The notes beneath the pieces were generated by a model. The model searched no databases. It saw only the letters and a list, made by a program, of their open reading frames with translations, and was not told where the DNA came from. A DNA stretch of 64,000 bases, taken from an uncultured Oscillospiraceae bacterium (GTDB taxonomy: Bacteria > Bacillota > Clostridia > Oscillospirales > Oscillospiraceae). The stretch spans positions 1-64,000 of the forward strand of contig CALWWW010000001.1 of NCBI GenBank assembly GCA_944385365.1, read 5' to 3'. Position numbers and translations under genes: made by a program. Below, in pieces: positions 9,545 through 18,367 of the stretch; position 1 is the stretch's first letter; every line of letters starts with the position of its first letter.

Positions 9545-9604
9545 TGATTTCACCCCTTTGGCTGCAAAAAATCATCTTTTGGGTCCAAAAACCCATACTA
9601 CATT

Positions 9605-9633
9605 AGTTTATGCTACCCAGCACCATTTGTCAA
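9605..9633 (-). promoter_or_regulatory. mgtE promoter
   Basis: TTGACA (9628-9633) and TAAACT (9605-9610) are separated by 17 bp on the minus strand. The transcript would start near 9597, giving a leader of about 200 nt. I do not recognise an M-box riboswitch in it. Confidence 0.65.
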
Positions 9634-9668
9634 CCGCACACCCCCGATTTTACGAGAAAAACCCAGGG

Positions 9669-9697
9669 TTTTCACAGACGCTTTCCTATGGTATGAT
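9669..9697 (+). promoter_or_regulatory. Promoter for the AlaX-like/nudC operon
   Basis: TTTTCA (9669-9674), 17 bp, then TATGAT (9692-9697) with an upstream TGG forming an extended -10, about 50 bp before ATG 9749. Confidence 0.5.
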
Positions 9698-9748
9698 AAA
9701 CTGGTATACATCAACGGGACTTCCCGCGGAAAACGAGGTTTTTTCACC

Positions 9749-10900
9749 ATGGAGCAACAGGCACTTTTTTACCAGGACAGCCATCTGCGGCAGTTTACGG
9801 CCCGGGTGCTGTCCTGTGCCGCCGACGGCGATGGATATCTTGTGGCCCTGGATCAGACGGCCTTCTATCCTGAGGGCGGCGGCCAGCCCTGCGACACGGG
9901 CCTGCTGGGCGGCGTGGCCGTCACTGACGTGCGCCGCCGGGACGGGCAGATTGTCCACCGCTGCGCCGCTCCCCTGACCGTGGGCAACACGGTGGAGGGC
10001 GTCATCGACTGGGACCGGCGGCTGGACCTTATGCAGCAGCACAGCGGCGAGCACATCGTCAGCGGTCTCATTCACGCGGCCTACGGCTACGACAACGTGG
10101 GCTTTCATATGGGCCACGACGTGATCACCATCGATTTTAACGGCGAACTGACCGCCGAGCAGCTTCTGGACATCGAGTGCCGGGCCAATGAAGCCGTGTG
10201 GGCCAACACGCCGGTGCATATTTTCTACCCCGACGCGGAAACGCTGGATTCCCTGCCCTATCGCAGCAAAAAGGAGCTGACCGGCGACGTGCGGCTGGTG
10301 GAGTTCCCCGGCTGCGATTTGTGCGCCTGCTGCGGCACCCATGTGAAAGCCACCGGCGAGATCGGCCTCATCCGGCTGCTCAGTGTGGTCCGGTTCAAGG
10401 GCGGCGTCCGCATTGAGATGGCCTGCGGCGGCCGCGCCCTGGACCACACCCGTGCCGTCTGGGAACAGAACCGCCGCATTTCCAATCTGCTGTCGGCCAA
10501 GCCCCTGGAGACGGCGGCGGCCACCGAGCGCATGGCCCATCAGCTGGAACAGGCCAAATACCGGGTGGTGGAGCTGGAAAACCATCACTTTGCGGTGGTG
10601 GCCCAATCGGTGGCCGGTGCCGGAAACGTGCTCCACTTTGAAGACGGTCTGACCCCCGACGGCGTGCGCCGTCTGGCCATTGCCATGGGCGAGGTCTGCG
10701 GCGGCCGGGCCGCCGTCTTTTCCGCCCAGGACGGCGGCGGCTATGCCTACGCCCTGTGTGAAACCGGCGGCGATCTGCGGCAGCTGAGCCGCGCCATGAA
10801 CGACGCCCTCCAGGGCCGCGGCGGCGGCAAGCCCAATTTCGTCCAGGGCTCCGTCCGGGCGGACCGGGCCGCTGTGGAAGCCTTTTTTGCATCCCTGTGA
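9749..10900 (+). CDS. AlaX-L-type alanyl-tRNA editing protein with DHHA1 domain
   Basis: This 383-residue stand-alone homologue of the AlaRS editing and C-terminal domains hydrolyses Ser- or Gly-tRNA(Ala) to prevent mistranslation. The motif FYPEGGGQP is at about 39-47; the zinc ligands HSGEH (His98, His102) and CCGTH (Cys194, His198) are present. A coiled linker and a DHHA1-like domain fill the C-terminal third (GGGKPNFVQGS). The SD before ATG 9749 is weak (GAGG). nudC follows after 10 bp, so the two are probably cotranscribed. The family assignment is firm; which mischarged tRNA is preferred is not visible. Confidence 0.9.
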   Translation: MEQQALFYQDSHLRQFTARVLSCAADGDGYLVALDQTAFYPEGGGQPCDTGLLGGVAVTDVRRRDGQIVHRCAAPLTVGNTVEGVIDWDRRLDLMQQHSGEHIVSGLIHAAYGYDNVGFHMGHDVITIDFNGELTAEQLLDIECRANEAVWANTPVHIFYPDAETLDSLPYRSKKELTGDVRLVEFPGCDLCACCGTHVKATGEIGLIRLLSVVRFKGGVRIEMACGGRALDHTRAVWEQNRRISNLLSAKPLETAAATERMAHQLEQAKYRVVELENHHFAVVAQSVAGAGNVLHFEDGLTPDGVRRLAIAMGEVCGGRAAVFSAQDGGGYAYALCETGGDLRQLSRAMNDALQGRGGGKPNFVQGSVRADRAAVEAFFASL

Positions 10901-10910
10901 GGTGACGGAT

Positions 10911-11768
10911 ATGGTACAGGATATCTTTCCCCATCATTTTGAAAATACATTCATGCACCGGCCCCCGCAGCCGGAAGATTTTGTATTGGCCTATGATGGT
11001 GACCGGCTTTTAATGGCCCACGACGGCGGCATCACCCTGCCCACGGTTTCCCAGATCAGCGGCCCCCTGCAATATCTCTTCACTTTGGACGACCGGGGGT
11101 ATTATCTGCTGGAAGCGCCGGCCCCGGCGGCTCCGGCGGGCTTTGCCTATGAGGGCAGCCGGGATTACAGGGGGTGGGAACCGGCGGAGACCCGCTACGC
11201 CTGCGCCGTAGCCGAAAGTCTCCACCGCTGGTATCGGGGCAACCGGTTCTGCGGCTGCTGCGGCACCCCCATGGAAAAGAGCAAGACCGAGCGGGCCATG
11301 GTCTGTCCCGCCTGCGGCAATACGGTCTATCCCAAAATCTGCCCCGCCGTCATTGTGGGCGTCTGCGACGGGGACCGGCTGCTTTTGACCAAGTACAATG
11401 GCCGGGTGACGAAGCAATACGCCCTGGTGGCGGGCTTTGCCGAAATCGGCGAGACCATCGAAGAGACGGTGCGCCGGGAGGTCTTTGAGGAAGTGGGGCT
11501 GAAGCTGGGGCAGCTGCGGTTTTATAAATCCCAGCCCTGGGTCTTCACCGACACGCTGCTCATGGGCTTTTACGCCCAGCTCCACGGCGACGACGCCATC
11601 CGGCTCCAGGAGGAAGAGCTGTCCCTGGGCCAGTGGTTCCACCGCAGCGAGCTGCCCGACGACCATTCGGGCATCAGTCTCACCGGTGAGATGATCGAGA
11701 CGTTCCGCCGGGGACAGGACCCCTTTTCCCTGGCCCGGCACAGCCAAAAACATCCCCTGGAGGTATAA
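10911..11768 (+). CDS. nudC: NAD(+) diphosphatase / NAD-decapping Nudix hydrolase
   Basis: This 285-residue protein has the NudC order: an N-terminal NUDIX-like half, a zinc ribbon (CGCCGTPM ... CPACGNTVYPK), then the Nudix box GFAEIGETIEETVRREVFEE and the NudC-type SQPWVFTDTLLMGF motif downstream, which selects NAD(H). It cleaves NAD(H) to NMN(H) and AMP, and in known members removes NAD caps from RNA. The ATG at 10911 with GAGGTG upstream is preferred over an in-frame TTG at 10887 that lies inside the previous gene. Confidence 0.93.
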   Translation: MVQDIFPHHFENTFMHRPPQPEDFVLAYDGDRLLMAHDGGITLPTVSQISGPLQYLFTLDDRGYYLLEAPAPAAPAGFAYEGSRDYRGWEPAETRYACAVAESLHRWYRGNRFCGCCGTPMEKSKTERAMVCPACGNTVYPKICPAVIVGVCDGDRLLLTKYNGRVTKQYALVAGFAEIGETIEETVRREVFEEVGLKLGQLRFYKSQPWVFTDTLLMGFYAQLHGDDAIRLQEEELSLGQWFHRSELPDDHSGISLTGEMIETFRRGQDPFSLARHSQKHPLEV

Positions 11769-11774
11769 AAAACC

Positions 11775-12092
11775 ATGAAAAACCAGAAGAAAAGTCCCGA
11801 CACCCGCCGCGCCATTCTCTGGGGCATCGGCGGCGCCTATATTCTCTATCTGGGCTACAGCCTGCTGCAAAGCTACTTTTCCGGCGAGGCCACGGCCCAG
11901 AAAGACGTACTGCTGTGTACCATCGGCGGCGGCGCGTTTCTGCTCATCGGCGTGGTGCTGGTGATTCTGGCCCTGCGCCAGGGTATGCTGGCCCTGCGGG
12001 CCCAGGCCGCCGAAATCGACCGCATTGAAGCCGAGGAGCGGGCCGCTCTGGAGGAAAAAACGGAGGAAGACGAGGACGACGCTCAGGCATAA
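11775..12092 (+). CDS. Small two-helix membrane protein with acidic tail
   Basis: This 105-residue protein is not a recognised family. Two hydrophobic helices (about 14-34 and 44-66) are followed by a charged, probably helical tail ending EEKTEEDEDDAQA. GGAGG is about 12 nt before ATG 11775. It starts 6 bp after nudC and is probably the last gene of that operon. Nothing points to a specific function. Confidence 0.7.
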   Translation: MKNQKKSPDTRRAILWGIGGAYILYLGYSLLQSYFSGEATAQKDVLLCTIGGGAFLLIGVVLVILALRQGMLALRAQAAEIDRIEAEERAALEEKTEEDEDDAQA

Positions 12093-12214
12093 GCGCCCCC
12101 CGGCGGGAATATATTCTCCCATACAACGGCAACGCCCCACACGCCGGACCGCGGCCCTGACCGGCCCGTTTCTCCGTTTGTGCGGCGCTGTCCAAACGAC
12201 AATGAGGTGGGAGA

Positions 12215-12817
12215 ATGGAACAGGTATCCAATCATATTCTTTTGCGGGGCGTTTTGGCCGGTGCGCCGGTCTTTTCCCATGAAAATCACGGACGGCGGTT
12301 TTACCGCTTTCCGTTGGAGGTAGCCCGGCTGTCGGGCACAGCCGATGTTCTGCCCGTGGTGGCCGACGAAACGCTGCTGGAGGACACGGAGCTGACCGAC
12401 GGGGCTTTGGTGGAAGTGACGGGGCAGGTGCGCTCCTGCAACTGCCGCAGCGAGACGGGACGCCATCTGGTGATCTCCGTCTACGCATCCACCCTGGGCC
12501 TGTGCGACGGGGAGCCGGAAAACACGGCCACCCTACAGGGCGTGATCTGCAAGGCCCCGGTCTACCGGCGGACGCCTCTGGGCCGGGAGATCTGCGACGT
12601 GATGCTGGCTGTCAGCCGCCATTACCGCCGCACCGACTATCTGCCCTGCATCCTGTGGGGCAAGTCGGCCCGGGAGACGGCCTGTCTCTCCGTGGGCGCG
12701 CCCCTGCATCTGACGGGGCGGCTCCAGAGCCGCGGCTATACCAAGGTGGTGGACGGCGTCCCCCAGCAGCGGGTGGCCTATGAGATTTCGGCCATGGAGT
12801 CCCTCTGCCCCGTTTGA
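12215..12817 (+). CDS. SSB-like protein with two OB-fold halves
   Basis: This 200-residue protein begins MEQVSNHILLRGVLAGAPVFSHE. Its first half and second half (TLQGVICKAPVYRRTPLGREICDVMLAV) are repeats of the SSB strand pattern (LxGxLxxxPxxR/H...FxLxV). The second half reads like PriB or a phage/plasmid SSB (RTDYLPCILWG). It should bind single-stranded nucleic acid. It lacks the acidic DDDIPF-type tail of housekeeping SSB, so a repair or accessory role is likely. GAGGTGGGAG precedes the ATG. Confidence 0.75.
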   Translation: MEQVSNHILLRGVLAGAPVFSHENHGRRFYRFPLEVARLSGTADVLPVVADETLLEDTELTDGALVEVTGQVRSCNCRSETGRHLVISVYASTLGLCDGEPENTATLQGVICKAPVYRRTPLGREICDVMLAVSRHYRRTDYLPCILWGKSARETACLSVGAPLHLTGRLQSRGYTKVVDGVPQQRVAYEISAMESLCPV

Positions 12818-12820
12818 CCC

Positions 12821-12849
12821 TTGCCAGACGCGGCGGGATTTGATATGAT
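12821..12849 (+). promoter_or_regulatory. Promoter for the 12887 membrane protein gene
   Basis: TTGCCA (12821-12826), 17 bp, TATGAT (12844-12849), directly after the SSB-like stop codon and about 38 bp before ATG 12887. Confidence 0.6.
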
Positions 12850-12886
12850 GGGAGCAGAATTTTGTACACAGGAAAGGACGCTTCCC

Positions 12887-13243
12887 ATGGACACCAACAG
12901 TATGTTCGCTTTTTTCGATATGATTTCCCTGGCCGCCGGCGTTTATGTGCTGTACGTCTGGTACCGGCTCCAGGCCGTGAGACGGCTCTTTGAAAACTCC
13001 CTGCTGATTCCCAGGGATTTCCGCATCAAAGACTGTGCCGACCCCGACGGTTACATCCGTTATCTCAAGCCCCGTCTGCTGATCCTGGGCCTGTATCTGG
13101 CCCTCTACGGCATTTTGGCCCTGCTCAACAACAGCCTGCAATTTTACAACAACACCGTGTCCATGGTGCTCAACGGCGTGGCGCTGGCCGTCATCATCTG
13201 GTATGCCGTGTGCAGCTCCAAGGCTGTGAAGCGGTACTGGTAA
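12887..13243 (+). CDS. Small membrane protein of unknown function
   Basis: This 118-residue protein starts MDTNSMFAFFDMISLAAG. I see three hydrophobic helices (about 8-26, 68-85, 94-110) and a polar loop in which RDFRIKDCADPDGYIRYLKPR is the most distinctive stretch. The ATG at 12887 follows GGAAAGGA. A longer frame from 12821 would place the start on the promoter -35 element, so I reject it. It is monocistronic with its own promoter and a strong terminator. Confidence 0.75.
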   Translation: MDTNSMFAFFDMISLAAGVYVLYVWYRLQAVRRLFENSLLIPRDFRIKDCADPDGYIRYLKPRLLILGLYLALYGILALLNNSLQFYNNTVSMVLNGVALAVIIWYAVCSSKAVKRYW

Positions 13244-13287
13244 TACGCACCGTATCTTCCAGCCCGTACAAGTGCAGACAGCCTTCC

Positions 13288-13329
13288 AAACCCTCCTGGT
13301 TTCGCAGCGCGAAGCCGGGAGGGTTTTTT
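13288..13329 (+). terminator. Intrinsic terminator after 12887 gene
   Basis: AAACCCTCCTGG pairs with GCCGGGAGGG around a TTTCGCAGCGCGAA inner region, followed by TTTTTT (13324-13329). Confidence 0.8.
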
Positions 13330-13353
13330 GCCTGTTTCCCTGTGCCGCACCTC

Positions 13354-13446
13354 TTGACGGCAGCGATGTAAAATGTTATCTTATTTGCATAGAATTGTCG
13401 ATTTTTCGTATAAATGCGCGAATTTTGTATATATTTGTGCAAAATT
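13354..13446 (+). promoter_or_regulatory. Promoter and possible operator of the LytTR/GHKL operon
   Basis: TTGACG (13354-13359), 17 bp, TATCTT (13377-13382). Downstream, AATTTTG (13421-13427) and CAAAATT (13440-13446) form a perfect 7-bp inverted repeat with a 12-bp spacer, 31 bp before the response regulator start. It could be a binding site; its owner is unknown. Confidence 0.5.
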
Positions 13447-13477
13447 TGCGTGGAATAAAAAGGAGGTGCAACGAGAT

Positions 13478-14218
13478 ATGCTGCGGATTGCCGTTTGTGA
13501 CGATGTGGAAGCCCATCGGAACCAAACAGCGGCGCTGCTGACCCTCTATCTGCAATCCCGCCCCGATCTGCACGGGCAAGTGGAGACCTTTTCCAGCGGA
13601 GACGCGCTGCTGGACCGGTCGGAGACGCAGGGCGGCTTTGATCTCTATATTCTGGACATCCTCATGCCGCAGCTCAGCGGCATTGAGATCGGCCGCCGTC
13701 TGCGGGCCCTTGGAAACGGCGGTGAGATTATTTTTCTCACCCAATCCAATGACTTCGCCGCCGACAGCTATGATGTACACGCGTTTTTCTATCTGCTCAA
13801 GCCGGTGGACCGGGACAAATTCTTTCAGATTCTCGATGGGGCTGTGGAGACGCAGCAGCGGCGGCAGAACTGTGCCGTTTTGGTACAGACGCCGGACGGT
13901 CCCCGGCGGATTTTGATGGACCGCATCCGGTATGTGGAACGGATGGGGCGCTGTATGCGCTATGACTGCACCGATGGTTCTGTGGTGTCCCAGTCCATCC
14001 GCATTCCGTTCCGGGAGATGGCCGCTCCCCTGCTGGCTCACCGCCGGTTCTACCTGTGCGGGGCCAGCTTTGTGCTGAATTTCCAGCATGTGGCCGGCGT
14101 CAACGGACAGACCGCCCTGCTGGACAACGGCCAGACCGTCACCCTGCCCCGGACGGCGGCTTCGGAATTCAAAAAAGCCTGGGGCAACTACTGGCTGGAA
14201 GAGGACGCGGCATGGTAG
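13478..14218 (+). CDS. AgrA-like LytTR response regulator
   Basis: This 246-residue protein is a CheY-like receiver (acidic pair near residues 8-9, phosphoacceptor Asp60 in LYILDILMP, Lys in LLKPVDRDKF) followed by a LytTR DNA-binding domain (about 140-240, with the conserved FYLCGASFVLNFQHV region). It would regulate transcription when phosphorylated by the adjacent kinases. ATG 13478 has AAGGAGGTG upstream. Its TAG stop overlaps the ATG of the first kinase (ATGGTAG). No agrB or agrD-like peptide gene is beside it. Confidence 0.92.
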   Translation: MLRIAVCDDVEAHRNQTAALLTLYLQSRPDLHGQVETFSSGDALLDRSETQGGFDLYILDILMPQLSGIEIGRRLRALGNGGEIIFLTQSNDFAADSYDVHAFFYLLKPVDRDKFFQILDGAVETQQRRQNCAVLVQTPDGPRRILMDRIRYVERMGRCMRYDCTDGSVVSQSIRIPFREMAAPLLAHRRFYLCGASFVLNFQHVAGVNGQTALLDNGQTVTLPRTAASEFKKAWGNYWLEEDAAW

Positions 14219-15471
14219 ATCTGTTTATCATGGAGTATTTGACGGTGTTATATATGATTATGGTGTTTCTGTTTATGGATAGCCGGTACTCCCGGCGGCG
14301 CACCCTTTTCATCGTTTCCAGCGTCACAATCCTGCTGATGGCGATGGTGGACGCCCTGTACCGGGCGGTCAATATGGATGCTGCCTTTTGGATTTTTGCC
14401 ATAACCATCCACATCCCGCTGATACTGCTCCTTTTCACGCTCAGCCGATTCCGGGGATGGCGGCTGATCTTCCAGCAGCTCTCCGTCGTTCTGTTCTGTA
14501 CGGTGATTCACCACATATCAAGTCTGATCTACTACCTGTCCGGCAGCCGCTTCTGGGTGCTGGTGCTGTCCTGCACGTTCCTCAGCACCTGGAGCATCTG
14601 GTTTCTGGTCCGCTTTTTGCGGCCGCTGTTTTTCCAGATACTGTTGGAGCTGCACCGGGGCTGGTGGCTGATCTGCCTAGTCATGGCGACCTACTACATT
14701 ATCTCCGTCTTCCTGATTCCTGGATATGCAGGCTTCGATCTGAGAGGCACCATCCTCAAACCAGCGATTGGCCTGCTGATACTAGGATTTTATTCCATTT
14801 TGATGTTTCTCTTTTCCAACGTTCGCAAGGAAGCGGAAGCCCGGCACAACGCCCAAATCTCCGTCTTGCAGCTCTCCGCCCTGCAAAGCCGCATGGAAGC
14901 GGTACGAGTTGCCGAAAACGCCATTCGGACCGAGCGCCATGATCTCCGCCACCGGCTCCAGGCCGTGGCGGAATTGGTGGCCCGTGGAGACCGGGAGGCG
15001 GCGCTGGACTTTCTCGACGCCGCCCAGCAGCGGCTGGACGACCATAAACCGGTCCGCTGGTGCCGTCCGCCGGTACTGGACGCCGTGTTTTCCTCTTACT
15101 TCGATCAGGCCCGGCAACAGGGCATCCAGGTGGAAGCTAACCTTGCGTTGCCCGATACCCTGCCGGTCAATGAGGGCGAGCTGGCCATCGTCCTGGCCAA
15201 CGCGTTGGAAAATGCCATTCACGCCAATCTGGAGTTGCCCCAGGAGCAGCGGAAACTCCGCTGCAAGCTGCTGGCAAGTCCCGGCATTATGCTGGAACTT
15301 GCCAACCCCTGCACCGGCGGCATTACCTTTGGTCCCGACGGTCTGCCGTTGGCCCGGCTGGACGGTCACGGCCTGGGCTGCCAGTCCATTTCCGCCTTTT
15401 GCCGGAAGCATGGCGCCGTCTGCCAATTTACCCTGGAAGACGGCTGGTTCCGGCTGCGTCTCATCCTATAG
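14212..15471 (+). CDS. GHKL (AgrC-like) sensor histidine kinase 1
   Basis: This 419-residue protein has six to seven N-terminal membrane helices (about 5-215), a short coiled coil, the phosphoacceptor His243 in ERHDLRH, and a GHKL ATPase with N box LANALENAIHANLE (about 328-341) and G box GHGLG (about 385-389). It overlaps the response regulator by 7 nt, so coupling is likely. No signal peptide or periplasmic domain is seen, which fits peptide or membrane sensing. An internal ATG at 14230 is an alternative start. It stops with TAG. Confidence 0.9.
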   Translation: MVDLFIMEYLTVLYMIMVFLFMDSRYSRRRTLFIVSSVTILLMAMVDALYRAVNMDAAFWIFAITIHIPLILLLFTLSRFRGWRLIFQQLSVVLFCTVIHHISSLIYYLSGSRFWVLVLSCTFLSTWSIWFLVRFLRPLFFQILLELHRGWWLICLVMATYYIISVFLIPGYAGFDLRGTILKPAIGLLILGFYSILMFLFSNVRKEAEARHNAQISVLQLSALQSRMEAVRVAENAIRTERHDLRHRLQAVAELVARGDREAALDFLDAAQQRLDDHKPVRWCRPPVLDAVFSSYFDQARQQGIQVEANLALPDTLPVNEGELAIVLANALENAIHANLELPQEQRKLRCKLLASPGIMLELANPCTGGITFGPDGLPLARLDGHGLGCQSISAFCRKHGAVCQFTLEDGWFRLRLIL

Positions 15472-15546
15472 TATTCGCTCTGCCCCGGAAGCTGCCGTCC
15501 CCAAAACGGCACGGGGCTGCCGCCGGCTGAAGGAGGCTGGATTGCC

Positions 15547-16824
15547 ATGACAAATCTGACATTTTTACTGTTCCGCGCTTTTTTCATTACCATCATGACC
15601 ATTGGCATGATGGCAAGTCTGACCGATTTTCGCTTCGGACGCAAAAAGCTGCTGGGCATTCTGGCCGTCTACAGTATCTGGGCCGTTGCGTCCAGCGCGG
15701 TATTGCTGCGGTTGGGGGGAGAACTGCTGCTGCTCCGGCTGTTTTTCTGCACCATCTCCATTCCCGCCATCCTGCTGACCTACTGGACCGCCAACGACAC
15801 GCCCACCCAGGCGGTTTTCAACTATATCACCCAAATCCTGCTGTCTCTGCTGATGGCTTCCATGGTCCGGCTGCTGACGGATACCCTTTGCTTTCCCGAT
15901 TTCATAAATATTCTGCTTATGGGCGTTTTTTATGTTACAATCATCTACTTGGAATGGCGCTTTGTGCGCCGTCCCTTTCGCATGTTGGTCAAGATGATTC
16001 CGTCGCGCTGGGGCATCCTCACCTTCATCCCCTGTGTGTTCGCCGCCTACCTGATTTTCCTCGCATCTTGGCCTAATAACTACATCTACAACACCGCCCA
16101 GCGAGTTTATCTTTACACAGCCATTGTTCCGCTGGTAATTGTATATGTTGTCGTGTTTAAAAGCCTTGTGGCACAATACCACATTCAGATGGAGCGGCAG
16201 AGCGCGACGCTGCTGACGGTACAGATTGCAGCCTTAAAGGAAAAACTGCAAAAGGTAAAGGAAGTGGAGGATCGCATCCGCATCCAGCGCCATGACCTGC
16301 GCCACCAGCTGCAGGCCGTCACAGAGCTGGTGGCCCGTGGAGACCAGGAGGCGGCGCTGGACTTTCTGGACGCCGCCCAACAGCGGCTGGACGATCATAA
16401 ATCGGTCCGCTGGTGCCGTCCGCCGGTACTGGATGCCGTGTGTGCCTCCTACTTTGACCAGGCCCGGCGACAGGGCATCCGGGTGGACGCCAAGATTTCC
16501 CTGCCCGATACCCTGCCGGTGGACGAGGGAGAACTGGCCATTGTCCTGGCCAATGCGCTGGAAAACGCCATTCATGCCAATCTGGAACTGCCCCAGTGCC
16601 GGCGGGAGCTCCGCTGCAAGCTGCTGGGCATCCCCGGCATCATGCTGGAGCTTTCTAACCCCTGCACCGGCGACATTACCTTTGATACCGACGGTTTGCC
16701 TATGGCCCGGCGGGACGGCCACGGTCTGGGCTGCCAGTCCATTTCCGCCTTTTGCCGGAAACATGGAGCCGTCTGCCAGTTTACACTGACAGACGGCTGG
16801 TTTCGGCTGCGTTTGATTCTATAA
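15547..16824 (+). CDS. GHKL (AgrC-like) sensor histidine kinase 2, paralog of the preceding gene
   Basis: This 425-residue protein has a hydrophobic sensor half (about 1-215) unlike that of kinase 1, then a kinase half nearly the same: by hand alignment the last 179 residues differ at 26 positions. The His in QRHDLRH, N box and GHGLG are kept. AAGGAGG precedes ATG 15547. The pattern suggests duplication with diversified input and a conserved output, both feeding one LytTR regulator. It ends 9 bp from the convergent gene at 16834. Confidence 0.9.
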   Translation: MTNLTFLLFRAFFITIMTIGMMASLTDFRFGRKKLLGILAVYSIWAVASSAVLLRLGGELLLLRLFFCTISIPAILLTYWTANDTPTQAVFNYITQILLSLLMASMVRLLTDTLCFPDFINILLMGVFYVTIIYLEWRFVRRPFRMLVKMIPSRWGILTFIPCVFAAYLIFLASWPNNYIYNTAQRVYLYTAIVPLVIVYVVVFKSLVAQYHIQMERQSATLLTVQIAALKEKLQKVKEVEDRIRIQRHDLRHQLQAVTELVARGDQEAALDFLDAAQQRLDDHKSVRWCRPPVLDAVCASYFDQARRQGIRVDAKISLPDTLPVDEGELAIVLANALENAIHANLELPQCRRELRCKLLGIPGIMLELSNPCTGDITFDTDGLPMARRDGHGLGCQSISAFCRKHGAVCQFTLTDGWFRLRLIL

Positions 16825-16833
16825 AAACAGTGG

Positions 16834-17616
16834 TCACAAAATGTAGTATGCGGTCTGCTCCTGGAGCCACTCCCGCAGATCGGTCAGCATGCCTGTACAC
16901 TGGTCCTGCTTTTGCAGTGTAACGATGACCTCGTCGGTGACGGGCAGCAGCAGGTCCTTCGTCTCCAGAATCATGACCATTTCTCTGTAGGGAACCCGGC
17001 GGCTCTCCTGGACTCCCGCATGGGTCACCACCATGCCGTCGGCGTCGAACAGCACCCGCAGAACCCGGAGTTCCGGGCTGTCCCTGCCCTCCAGCAGCTT
17101 GCCCGCCGCCCGGTCATAGGGGTCCCGCGGGGCCCGTTTCCGGGTGAGCAGCGCGGCGGCTCCCAGGGCCAGCAGGACCAGGGAAAAGATCAGAAAACAG
17201 CCCAGCGTTTCCGGGTTATTGCACGCGCCGAACAGCAGCAGCAATCCCAGGGGCATACTCAGAATGGCCAGGACTGCCCGCAGATTGCGCCAGAGGATGA
17301 CCGTACCGGCGCCGAAGCAGACCGCGCCCACCAGCAGCGGCATCAGCAGCTCCTGGGGGTCCATCAGGCCCGGCAGCAGCACAACCAGGCTCAGGAGCCA
17401 ATCCAGCAAGCCCAGCGCCGTTCTGCGGCGGCGGCGCTTGTCAGAAACGGCCTGTGATACCTTTGGGACGCTGTTGATCTTGTCGGTAAGTTCCCACAGC
17501 TTGGGGTGCTGCCGGCGGGACAGAATTTCTGAATAGCGTTCCAGGGCGTCACGGACCTGGGGCCGCAGATAGGCTGTGTCCATCGGCGATATCGAAAAAG
17601 CATAGGTCCGTTCCAT
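16834..17616 (-). CDS. Four-helix membrane protein with YcxB-like C-terminal domain
   Basis: This 260-residue protein has about 75 soluble N-terminal residues, a hydrophobic block (about 80-165, probably four helices), and a C-terminal domain with VLFDADGMVVTHAGVQESRRVPYREMVMILETKDLLL..., the pattern of YcxB-like/PH-like domains of unknown function. ATG 17616 has GGGAGG 8 nt upstream and is preferred over the frame start at 17646. An extended -10 (TGGTACAAT, minus strand, 17717-17722) lies about 100 bp upstream. Family assignment is tentative. Confidence 0.65.
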   Translation of the reverse strand: MERTYAFSISPMDTAYLRPQVRDALERYSEILSRRQHPKLWELTDKINSVPKVSQAVSDKRRRRRTALGLLDWLLSLVVLLPGLMDPQELLMPLLVGAVCFGAGTVILWRNLRAVLAILSMPLGLLLLFGACNNPETLGCFLIFSLVLLALGAAALLTRKRAPRDPYDRAAGKLLEGRDSPELRVLRVLFDADGMVVTHAGVQESRRVPYREMVMILETKDLLLPVTDEVIVTLQKQDQCTGMLTDLREWLQEQTAYYIL

Positions 17617-17870
17617 AGAACTGCCTCCCGTCTCGGCTTCTGCCATAGCGTTCCTCTGCCCCGTTCAGGGCGGAAACAGCGGCTGAAGCCGTAGGCATTC
17701 TGACCGCTGTGCGGCTATTGTACCATAAACGAAGCGGCAAAATCCATCCCTTTTCCCTCATGATTTTCTTTTTCCGTCCTATACAAACGCCGCCGGGCCC
17801 GCTCCAAGCAGAGCAGGTCCGGCGCACTGTTCTTTTTTATCTTTGCGTACCTCGGAAACCGGGGCTGTGC

Positions 17871-18296
17871 TCAGCGCAGCGGCGCTTCGCCCAGGTCCGT
17901 CAACGTCTGGTCCATCTGCTCCAGCGTCAGTTGGTGGGTCACACCGTAGATCACCACGGCATCCCGCCGGGACAGGGGCCACAGAGGGGCGCTGACGGCC
18001 ACCCGCAGCAGATGCTGGGTCTCCTCCAGCGAGGCTCCCAGGCCGAAGCAGAGACACAGCAGCCGGTCCCGGGACGGCGTCCGCCGCCCGGCAAACACCT
18101 GATGGAGATAGACCTGGCTGACGCCGCTGCGCCGGGCCAGTTCCGCTTTGGACATGGCCCGTTTCCGGTACAACGCCGTCAGAACCGTGGGCACCGTGTC
18201 CCGGACAAACAGCCCTTCCCGCCGCCGGATGCAGGCGGCGAGATCGTCGGTGCAGGACAGTTCCCGCAGCAATGCCGCTGTGGTTTCTTCCGCCAT
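17871..18296 (-). CDS. XRE-type HTH regulator 1 of a duplicated cassette
   Basis: This 141-residue protein has an HTH_3 domain in its centre (MSKAELARRSGVSQVYLHQVFAGRRTPSRDRLLCLC) and C-terminal helices. ATG 18296 follows AAAGGAGG. It is divergent from the Ser/Thr kinase gene at 18410. Its close paralog is at 20396-20821; both share YLHQVFAGRR and PSRDRLLCLC, and both divergent regions contain CAATATGC..GGTGCAT. It is probably an autoregulator and regulator of the divergent operon (inference). Confidence 0.85.
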   Translation of the reverse strand: MAEETTAALLRELSCTDDLAACIRRREGLFVRDTVPTVLTALYRKRAMSKAELARRSGVSQVYLHQVFAGRRTPSRDRLLCLCFGLGASLEETQHLLRVAVSAPLWPLSRRDAVVIYGVTHQLTLEQMDQTLTDLGEAPLR

Positions 18297-18367
18297 GGCG
18301 CAGCCCTCCTTTACTTTCCAGCAGGAATGATTTATACTGATAATATGCAATATTTGCGTACAAAAAG

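Noticed and set aside
7598..9547. 649-residue plus-strand frame
   Set aside because: It crosses the palindromic repeat and is antisense to mgtE; no domain or SD.
9398..9597. M-box magnesium riboswitch upstream of mgtE
   Set aside because: I could not match the conserved M-box segments in the leader; a covariance search would be decisive.
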